From Planctomycetota bacterium (GTDB taxonomy: Bacteria; Planctomycetota; Phycisphaerae; SM23-33), in NCBI GenBank assembly GCA_016235825.1, contig JACRIL010000075.1:1-35713 (forward strand): 35,713 bases of DNA, given 5' to 3'. Below the pieces are notes generated by a model. The model was not told the origin of the DNA and ran no database searches. It was given only the letters and a program-made list of their open reading frames with translations. Both the position numbers and the translations under genes were made by a program. Each line of letters begins with the position of its first letter. The stretch's first letter is position 1. Shown piece by piece: positions 1 through 7,100 of the stretch.

Positions 1-2
1 AT

Positions 3-128
3 CTGCGGCGGGAAGTGAAGGCTTGGGAAGCTGCACGCGACAAGGCTGAGAACAAGGTCGACTGGCAGTTCACCACAGAAGATGCACGGATTAAACTGAA
101 AAGATTATATCCATCAATTTACGGCTGA
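3..128 (+). CDS. IS630-family transposase, C-terminal fragment (cut by window edge)
   Basis: An open frame enters from the left edge and ends at TGA 126-128. The last residues contain FTTEDARIKLKRLYPSIYG, the conserved tail of IS630-type DDE transposases, where the DARIKLKRLYP block closes the protein. The preceding stretch is charged and helical (REVKAWEAARDKAENKVDW), also as expected for this tail. The catalytic DDE residues lie outside the window, so activity cannot be judged. A CTAG-containing stretch (gcactagttc) follows about 10 bases after the stop and could lie near the element end, because IS630 elements insert at TA, but I cannot define the terminal repeat with one end only. Confidence 0.8.
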   Translation: MRREVKAWEAARDKAENKVDWQFTTEDARIKLKRLYPSIYG

Positions 129-189
129 CAGAGCACTAGTTCATTGTTCTGTTGTTGCAAAGGACAAACGCGGGCAGGACTTGTCCGGG

Positions 190-215
190 AAGGCCGTGCG
201 AGGGCCTTGTTTTTT
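190..215 (+). terminator. Possible intrinsic terminator after the transposase
   Basis: AAGGCC (190-195) pairs with GGCCTT (203-208) around a 7-base loop, and a G plus six T follow. The stem is short (6 bp) but the U-tract is well placed for + strand transcripts leaving the transposase. Confidence 0.4.
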
Positions 216-325
216 CCACTATGCATGAATGTTTCATCGAAAATCTTCAGCCGGAGTTGGTTGAAATCTTGGCGCGTCTGCCTGTGGCGGGACCGAAAAG
301 TTGAAACTTCATGTAATGGGGTTTT

Positions 326-375
326 CCCCGGGTTCCGCTTCGTCCGCCAGACGGCGGACTGCGCTTCACCCGGGG
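326..375. repeat. GC-rich inverted repeat (hairpin/cruciform), probable dispersed repeat
   Basis: Outer arms CCCCGGGT (326-333) and ACCCGGGG (368-375) are perfect complements. Inside them GTCCGCC (342-348) and GGCGGAC (353-359) form a second perfect stem around AGAC. The region between the stems does not pair, giving a two-level structure. I recall similar CCCGGGT-type hairpins between planctomycete genes, which suggests a dispersed element and not a simple terminator; no U-tract is present. Confidence 0.55.
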
Positions 376-518
376 CTACTTTCTGCCGGCTCTGCGAGCC
401 TGCAAATGGGTTGCACTGAACTTGCAAGGAATTCTTGTTCTTTTGAAAATTCATGCAATGAAACATATTTGGAACCTTATTCTTTGCTCTGTAACGTTGT
501 GGTGCTCATCCTAAAAAT

Positions 519-3110
519 TCACGATTTCAGCAGGAACCAGTGGGTGCCGCGTTCGGCCGGCAACTTGACGGTGTAAGCGCCGTCCTTGTATTCGGCGGGA
601 ACCGCCTCCAGTTCCGCCCCGTCGCCGCCCAGCGGCACCAGCTTCAGGCCGGCGTTGGCGGACTTGATAGTCAGCGACCCTTTGACCGGCTCGGAAAGCA
701 GCGGCATCTTTCCGCCTTCGCTTGTTACCACGCGGGCGATGGCCGTAATTAAAATCTTCGACGACTCGCCGATGGGCTTGTTGTCCATGCTGTTGACGGC
801 GACGGCCGCCTTGGGCGTTTCCTTTTCGATTTTGAAGCTGACGTTCTTTGTGGCGATGGCCTCTCCGCCGATCCATCCCTGTGCCGCCTGGCACTTGGCC
901 GCGTCGATGGTCTGTATGCCCTTGATCCAGTTGCGGGTAAGTTCGCCGGTGTCGGATGCTACAAAATCCTGCCCGGGCGGGATGAAATCCTGATTGATGT
1001 CGGTAATGACCTTGTATCCGGCGTCGGGTTTCGGCGCCTTTGTCCAGGGCAGTTCCTTCATGTCGGGCAGGCCTATAGTCAGCTTGCTCCGCTCCGTCAG
1101 CGTGCGTATGGCGGCGACGACTCCGAGGCCTTTCATGTAGCAGTCTTCCCGGCTGAGTTGGAGGCAGTAGGCCTCCTTGGCCGGACTGATCTGCCCTGCG
1201 CGGAATGCCAGGGCCGCGGCCGGCATCATGCCGTTAAGGGCCGGGTCGGGGTACGTGGACCACTGATGCGGCTTGTCGGGCTTGGTGAACACGCTTTGGG
1301 AATAATTGTAGATCATCGGGGCGTCCCAGCCCTGCAGGGCGGAGATGCTGGCCATGTACAGCGGGCTGATGAACCGGTCAACCGTCGGGTATGGCAGGTT
1401 CCACTCGGTGATTGACAAGGGCTTTCCGTAAATGTGCGCCATTGTCGTCTCGGAGATGAAGTTGGACGAGTATCTCGCGTTGGCCGAAAGTTCCTCGCCC
1501 CCGCCGTAGGAATGCACGTCGATGATTCCGCTGTCAGCCACCGCAGGCAGGCTGTGCAGCACGCCGCTCCAGGAGTTGGTGGTGGACAGCGGCACCTGCA
1601 CGCCCAGTTTTTTCAGGTGTTCGAGCATGGTAGCGTTGAAGCGGTGCTCGTATTCGTTGAGGAATATCTTGCTGGGACCGGGCACCCAGGTCTTGCCGAC
1701 CTCGGCGGCGTCAAGCCCGTTGGCCTCTGAGAATTCCTTCACCGCGGCAAGGAACTTTTTGTGGTGCACCGGATTATTCTTGTCGGCCAGCATCAGGTTG
1801 CCGAAGTGGTGCGTGAAGTCGTTCTCGTTGGTTATCAGCATTCCCATCACGGCAGGCTCGTCCTTGTACGCCAGCTTGGTGTAGCTGTTGACGTGGTTGA
1901 GATACTTCTCGTTGAACTCCTGCATGAGTTTCACTATCCGCTCGTTCATGAAGCAGTAACCCTTGATCTCGCCCTTGCGTTTTTTTATCTCATCCCAACC
2001 ATCGCCGATCTCGTCTCCGTCCTGAAAAATCCGCCCCACGTGCAGGTCCAGCCAGACGTACACGCCCTCATCCTTGAGGCACTTGATCCACCAGTCCAGC
2101 CGGTCCATGACCTCATCGTCCAGGTGCTGCGAGTCTTTCTGCTTCTTGTCGATGACGGTGCGCGTTACCCAGCTCATCGAGTCGTGGTGGTGAATACGCA
2201 TGAGATTGTAGCCGAGCTGCGCGATGCGTTTTGCCTGTTCGGCGATGGCATCCTTCTCGGAGAAGATCGCGTACGCGGCGATGTTGCCGCCCCAGAACAG
2301 CCCCGGCGTCCCATCGGCGAAGACAAGCTGGTCGCCCTTGGCCTGACAGAAGCCGTGCTTGCCTGCCGGCTTGTCATTCAGGAAGCTCACGTCCACCGGG
2401 CTCTTGTTCCAGAGCATGGCGTCCTTGAACCACGTGCTTGTGTCGGGCTTGCCGTATCGTTCGGCCAGGCTGGGCACCACCTGCCCGCCCTCCGGCAGCG
2501 AGACGGTCATCGTTACGTTGACCGTGCCGGCGGCGATCTCCTTGCCCTCAAAGAACGTGCGGATCGTGTTCTTCTGCCCCTTCTCGAAGTAGACGCTGGC
2601 GACCGGATCGGCGAACTCGACGCTGATGAACTTGCCGGAGGCCACTTCCCACTTCCACCCCTTGTTGTTCTCCAGCAGAACCGGCTCGGGCGTGGCGGCC
2701 TGGCTGGTGGAAAAATTAGCCACGTTCGGAAAGGTGGGACTCTTGAGCGAGAGGTTGAACTGGAACCCGCCGCCGACGGCGTCCTTGATCTCCTTGGCGG
2801 AATCGATTTTGAACGTGTACTTGAGCTGGTTGGGGGCGGACTTGGCGATCTTGCCGTCTATCTTCAGGTCCAGCGTGCTGACAGGCCCGCTGAACTGCTT
2901 CTGGTCGTCCGCCGTGCCGGTTATTGTTACGGCGGCATTGCCGTACTTCCAGCCGGCCCCCCAGAACGCCCAGCCGCAGGTAACGACCGGCGCGCCGTGG
3001 TGAAGAATTTCGACCGTGGCCGTGTTGGTGGTGCGAATCTCCCACTCGGCGGATAAAGCGGTGGAACCTGTTACGGCAACGGCCAGCAGAATGCCCATGT
3101 GCTTCTTCAT
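519..3110 (-). CDS. Secreted clan-A (GH5-like) glycoside hydrolase
   Basis: A protein of about 863 aa. The ATG at 3110 is preferred over the in-frame ATG at 3116 because AAGGAG (3117-3122) sits 6 bases before 3110 but abuts 3116. A signal peptide (MKKHMGILLAVAVTGSTALSA) gives export. Residues 25-215 look like a beta-sandwich. About 235-610 is a TIM barrel: GLFWGGNIAAYAIF leads in, LGYNLMRIHHHD fits strand 2, GVYVWLDLH strand 3, ITNEN carries the probable acid/base Glu (about 429), and LSITEWN the probable nucleophile (about 569). The N-E and E-W contexts match clan GH-A. The C-terminal 250 residues look like beta modules. Substrate cannot be read; a beta-1,4-glucan or mannan is plausible given the GH130 gene elsewhere in the window. 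It faces away from the YbhB-type gene across a 334-bp gap. Confidence 0.75.
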   Translation of the reverse strand: MKKHMGILLAVAVTGSTALSAEWEIRTTNTATVEILHHGAPVVTCGWAFWGAGWKYGNAAVTITGTADDQKQFSGPVSTLDLKIDGKIAKSAPNQLKYTFKIDSAKEIKDAVGGGFQFNLSLKSPTFPNVANFSTSQAATPEPVLLENNKGWKWEVASGKFISVEFADPVASVYFEKGQKNTIRTFFEGKEIAAGTVNVTMTVSLPEGGQVVPSLAERYGKPDTSTWFKDAMLWNKSPVDVSFLNDKPAGKHGFCQAKGDQLVFADGTPGLFWGGNIAAYAIFSEKDAIAEQAKRIAQLGYNLMRIHHHDSMSWVTRTVIDKKQKDSQHLDDEVMDRLDWWIKCLKDEGVYVWLDLHVGRIFQDGDEIGDGWDEIKKRKGEIKGYCFMNERIVKLMQEFNEKYLNHVNSYTKLAYKDEPAVMGMLITNENDFTHHFGNLMLADKNNPVHHKKFLAAVKEFSEANGLDAAEVGKTWVPGPSKIFLNEYEHRFNATMLEHLKKLGVQVPLSTTNSWSGVLHSLPAVADSGIIDVHSYGGGEELSANARYSSNFISETTMAHIYGKPLSITEWNLPYPTVDRFISPLYMASISALQGWDAPMIYNYSQSVFTKPDKPHQWSTYPDPALNGMMPAAALAFRAGQISPAKEAYCLQLSREDCYMKGLGVVAAIRTLTERSKLTIGLPDMKELPWTKAPKPDAGYKVITDINQDFIPPGQDFVASDTGELTRNWIKGIQTIDAAKCQAAQGWIGGEAIATKNVSFKIEKETPKAAVAVNSMDNKPIGESSKILITAIARVVTSEGGKMPLLSEPVKGSLTIKSANAGLKLVPLGGDGAELEAVPAEYKDGAYTVKLPAERGTHWFLLKS

Positions 3111-3116
3111 TGTCAT

Positions 3117-3444
3117 CTCCTTGAATTATCGTCGATCACGACGGACGGGTCGAGTTCAAGAATCCTTGTTCTGGATATGGTTCAACATGGTGTCACGGTA
3201 AATTTTTCCGGCTGCCTTTGCCGGAACTGCCCGGATTTTACCCTGCAATTCCGCCGCCGGGCAATCTTTTTTCAATTTATTCATCATCAGAAAAATGCCC
3301 GGTCATTGTGTTTATGCAAACAATAATTTTAATTAATTCCGGCCATAAGAATTTTGCAGGCGCCTTTTTATATCCAGATGTAATCTATTTAATGAAAGAA
3401 ATCAGATACCCATGTAAATCCAGCACCAGATTGGAGAAACAACC
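3117..3444. promoter_or_regulatory. Divergent intergenic region between the glycosidase and the YbhB-type gene
   Basis: This stretch separates two outward-facing genes and must hold promoters for both. It is clearly more AT-rich than its surroundings (around 3265-3400). An interrupted palindrome TGTTT (3309-3313), 4 bases, AAACA (3318-3322) has the look of a small operator, similar in style to LacI-type sites, but its arms are only 5 bp. Ribosome sites lie at both edges: AAGGAG at 3117-3122 on the minus strand and GGAG at 3433-3436 on the plus strand. I cannot name -10/-35 boxes with confidence. Confidence 0.4.
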
Positions 3445-4050
3445 ATGATGACAGAAAGTTCCAGAGGATTCCCCAGAACGGCATTCGCGCTGGCGGCGAT
3501 TATCTGCATAGCCTGCATGGTCGCGTTCAGCTTGTCCCGCGCGACATTGGAATCGGCCAGGGCGGCACCAGCCGCATCCGGCCCGGCCGCCCAAAGCCAG
3601 CCTGCGGGCATGACGCTCACCACGCCGGCGTTCAAATCCGGCGATCCCATACCCAAAAAACACGCCAGTGCGGGCGAAAACGCCTCGCCGGCCCTGAACT
3701 GGTTAAAACCCCCGGCGGGCACGAAAGAATTCGCCCTCATCATGGAGGATTCCACCAACTCACACGTCCACTGGGTAATTTACAAGATACCCGCGGCCAC
3801 GACCGGCCTGAAAGAGGCGATGCCCGGCCCGGCAAAACTTACCGAGCCTGCCGGGGCCATTCAAGGGAAGGGCTACAGCGGTCCGGGACCGGGCCCGGGA
3901 CCGGCCCATAAATACGTCTTCACGCTTTACGCCCTGGACGCCGCCTTGGACCTGAAACCCGGCCTGAATAAGAAGCCGTTGGAAGAGGCCATGAAAGGCC
4001 ACATCCTCGCGACGGCCCAGTTGATCGGTACGTACCAACGGCCCAGTTGA
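3445..4050 (+). CDS. YbhB/YbcL (PEBP, Raf-kinase-inhibitor-like) family protein
   Basis: A protein of 201 aa. ATG 3445 follows GGAG (3433-3436) by 8 bases. An N-terminal hydrophobic segment (FALAAIICIACMVAF) anchors or exports it. The PEBP fold runs from about residue 55: LTTPAFKSGDPIPKKHA, then SPALNW, ALIMEDST, HWVIYKIP and HKYVFTLYALD, all standard YbhB landmarks. These proteins bind small anionic ligands; the physiological role in bacteria is unclear. The loop that usually reads GPxPPxGxH is replaced by a glycine-proline run (SGPGPGPGPAH). The C-terminus is odd: a 26-bp direct duplication (4015-4066) shifts the frame and ends the protein at QRPS, while the second copy would encode an ending AQLIGMYKR. 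The fold is probably intact because only the last residues differ. Confidence 0.85.
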   Translation: MMTESSRGFPRTAFALAAIICIACMVAFSLSRATLESARAAPAASGPAAQSQPAGMTLTTPAFKSGDPIPKKHASAGENASPALNWLKPPAGTKEFALIMEDSTNSHVHWVIYKIPAATTGLKEAMPGPAKLTEPAGAIQGKGYSGPGPGPGPAHKYVFTLYALDAALDLKPGLNKKPLEEAMKGHILATAQLIGTYQRPS

Positions 4051-4066
4051 TCGGCATGTACAAACG
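4015..4066 (+). repeat. 26-bp imperfect tandem duplication at the YbhB gene end
   Basis: Copy 1 (4015-4040) and copy 2 (4041-4066) both start GCCCAGTTGATCGG and differ at 4 positions. 26 is not a multiple of three, so the duplication moved the stop codon: TGA 4048-4050 now falls inside copy 2, whereas copy 2 read in the original frame continues to TAG 4068-4070. Confidence 0.85.
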
Positions 4067-4117
4067 GTAGCAATCATCGCCAAGTGGCATTGGCAAGAGC
4101 GGGTTTTTCGGCGTATA

Positions 4118-4158
4118 AATAATCACGGCGGTTGTTATGGCGAGCCGCCGTGGTTATT
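4118..4158. terminator. Bidirectional terminator hairpin between convergent genes
   Basis: A 14-base arm 4118-4131 (AATAATCACGGCGG) pairs with 4145-4158 (CCGCCGTGGTTATT) with one mismatch around a 13-base loop. The AT-rich outer ends give U-rich tails in both directions. It lies between the ends of the YbhB-type gene (+) and the giant glycosidase (-), the expected place for a shared terminator. Confidence 0.65.
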
Positions 4159-4185
4159 CCCGAAAATCATAATTTGTTTACTGTG

Positions 4186-7100
4186 TCATTTAGCCGCGGA
4201 GGCCGCCGTTATCGCCAGCACCGACGGGGCGCCCCATTTGTCCTTGTCGTCGCCGTACACGACGTCGACGGAGGCGATTTCGGCATCGGGCCTGGGGTTG
4301 TCCCACTGCATCGAGTAGAGGACGGCCTTTCTGCCCTCGGTGTCCTTTTCGATCGGCCCGACCCATGCGATCACCGATCCCATCAGCGGCCCGGGTTCCT
4401 TCTCTCGCCAGTTGCCCACGCCCTGGCCCCAGACGACAGGCACGTCGGCCGTCTTCCCGTCGGCGTAAGTAATCACATATTTGAATGCGACGGGCGGCGC
4501 GGTAATCCTGCGGTCTTTGGACCAGTTGACGGTCTCATTTTTCGGATTGAACGTGTGAAGGAAGAAAAGCGCGTCGGCCTTCTGTTTGATCGGGATGTCC
4601 TTGACTTCCTTGTCCTTCGCGGCGGCCCCGTATCCCTGAAGCATGATGCAGGACGGCACGGGCGAAGTGCGGAAATCGAGGATGTTATAAGACACGCCGG
4701 CCAGTTTCTGTTCGCCGACGGGCAGGCTGCTCATGTCGCCCGGACCGGGCGTGAACCATGCCGGCGCCTTGCCGGCGGCCAGGTACGCGTTGTACTTGGC
4801 GTCAGGAATCTTGATCGGGGTGTACTTCAGGTTGGCCCCGGCCACCACGACCTTTCCGCCCGAGAGGACCGCCCCCATGTTCTTCAGGAGGGTCTTGACG
4901 ACGTTGGCCTTCTTGTCGGCGTTGATCGGGTTGACCTCCTTGTCCAGAACGTTGATCTGATTGAGCACGATCCCGCCGGCGCCCATATTGTATCGCATCA
5001 GGCCGCCTATGTTTATCAGCGGCTTGACGTTCTTGAGGAACTCCGGCGGACGCTTCACGCCCAGCCAGATGTTGTCTATGCCTAACACATTGGCGGTGCC
5101 GGACTTTTCCCAATCGGCCAGTTCTATTGTGATTTTTTTAGCCTTCTTGCCCTCGACGGAAAAGTCCTGCCGGTCGTGCGTGGGTTTAATTTCTATCGCG
5201 AACGGCTTGGGATCGTCGTCGAAGTAGAGGTTTATTTTGGTTATCTTGTGATAGATAACGTTCTGGACGATGGAAAAGTTGACCAGTTCCTCCTCCTTGG
5301 GCAGTTCCATCCACCATTTGGTCTTCTGGCCGGGGTCCATGCAAATCATGTAGCAGAACCGCCAGCAGTCGTCGGCGGTGTAGTTGTTGAACAGATTGTA
5401 AGGCCAGTGGTCCATTCCCTTGGCGGAATCGGCCGGCTGGCCCAGCTCCGCCAGCGAGGGCATTTTCATGAACGGGCCGACCTCGTCGTAGTCCACGATA
5501 TAGCTGAACTCGTCCTCCGCGGGGAATTTCAGCGACATCCACGCGAAAATATTCTTGCCCGTGTCCATGACGATGTCGCGGAGCGTCATGCCGGACGTCA
5601 GCGGATCTCTCGGCGCGGTGAAGACCACCTTTTCCATCTGGCAGGGCCTGATGACGTGGTCGAAGCCTACGATTTTGTTGTAGTCGGCCAGGCCTTCGGG
5701 CGTCAGGCCCCAGAGCATGATCCAGCCGCCCTTGCCAGTGTAGGCCTTTATCTTGTCCAGGGCGCCGGCGAGGGCCTTGAGATTGGCCGGCGTGGCGTCG
5801 ATCACGACTATGCCGTACTTGTCGTTCATGGCCGCGACCGGGTCGGCCTGCTGGTCGAACTGGAGTTCCACTGTCTTGAGCAGTTTGGCCTTCAGGGACG
5901 CCGGATCGCAGACGACCGCCGTGCTCTTGCGGACGGGTTTGTACGCGCCGGCGTAATTGACCATGTTGTCGAACAGCCGCTGGGCCACAGGATTGGAATC
6001 CAGCTTCTCGCCGACTACAAGCTGGCAGAGCAGCATGATCCCGTCGCCGATCTGGCATTCGGCCAGCGCGGAATAGCCCAGTTCCCTGTCGCACTGGATG
6101 AGCGACCTGGCGCCTCTGGTGCCTTTCTTGTACGGGTTGCGGTACAGGATGTGATCGTTGTTCCACGTGAAGAAGTCCTGCTGATCCAGGCCGGCCATCA
6201 CCGGGTGTCCCAGGTCTTCCGCGAAGGCGATCCGTCCGGCGAAATCGGCTACTTCCATGTCGGCCGGTATCGCCTGGTATCGCAGCGGAGTCTTGTGCTC
6301 GAGCGAAATTATCCTGGCGCCGCCGGCGGCCAGGGCCATCCATTTCGAGTCAGTCGATTTGTCGGCCGGTATGGCGTCCTTGCCGAGCACTATGACGGCC
6401 TTCGATCCGGCCTGCATGTCGTCCACGCTTTTGACCTCGGTAAACTCGATCCCGCGTTTTGCCAGCCGGGCCTTTACCGCCCCGGCCGGGTCGAGCACGA
6501 GCAGGTCGGCCTTGGCGATCTGCGGCTTGGCCGCCGCGTCCGGATTGATTATCGCGACCGTCTTGACCTCGCGGAAGACCTCCTTGCCCTTGACCGAGCA
6601 GGTCATGATGAATTCCGCCGCGGTCCTCTGGCCCCCTTGCGGGGTCTTGAAAACGTACTCCTTCTCCTGCGCCGCGCCTGCCGGAATATTGAAGGTCTCC
6701 TTCTTCTCGTCGATCACCTTGCCATCCACCTTGAGCTGGCAGGCCATCTCGATCGGATCGGAATAATGCGTGGAATTGAAGACCTTCAGGTTCCGCTTGA
6801 ACTCGCTATTTGTCGGGAAGGTCCAGTTCCACTGCCGGCTGAATACGCAGATCGGCTGCATCGAGTTATAATAGAGTTCGGTGTCGCCGCCCAGCCACAT
6901 GTGCCAGGCCGAGACCTCGTTCCAGCGGTACCCTTCGCAGAGCATCTTTCCGTACAGACCCCTTGCGGGCTTGGCCTCGCTCTGCCCGACGAAGCACTTC
7001 TCGCCGCCGACCGCGGAAAACTCGGTCGGGGCGAAACCATTGGCGTAGAAACATTCGCCGTGCAGCATGGGCTTGTCCTTGGCCATCGGCCAGACGCCGG

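Larger units (their letters stand above)
129..518. other. 390-bp intergenic stretch, no credible gene
   Basis: Lies between the transposase tail and the 3' end of the glycosidase on the opposite strand. Short open frames of 91-115 codons exist on both strands, but they run through a hairpin repeat and have no ribosome site or family resemblance. It holds a possible terminator at 190-215 and an inverted repeat at 326-375, described separately. Confidence 0.6.

Noticed and set aside
119..466. 115-codon open frame on the minus strand across the hairpin repeat
   Set aside because: No ribosome site, runs through the CCCCGGGT inverted repeat, and the translation is low-complexity; such frames are typical of repeat-derived false genes.
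1761..3056. 431-codon open frame on the plus strand
   Set aside because: Antisense shadow of the secreted glycosidase at 519-3110, which has clear domains, catalytic residues and a signal peptide.
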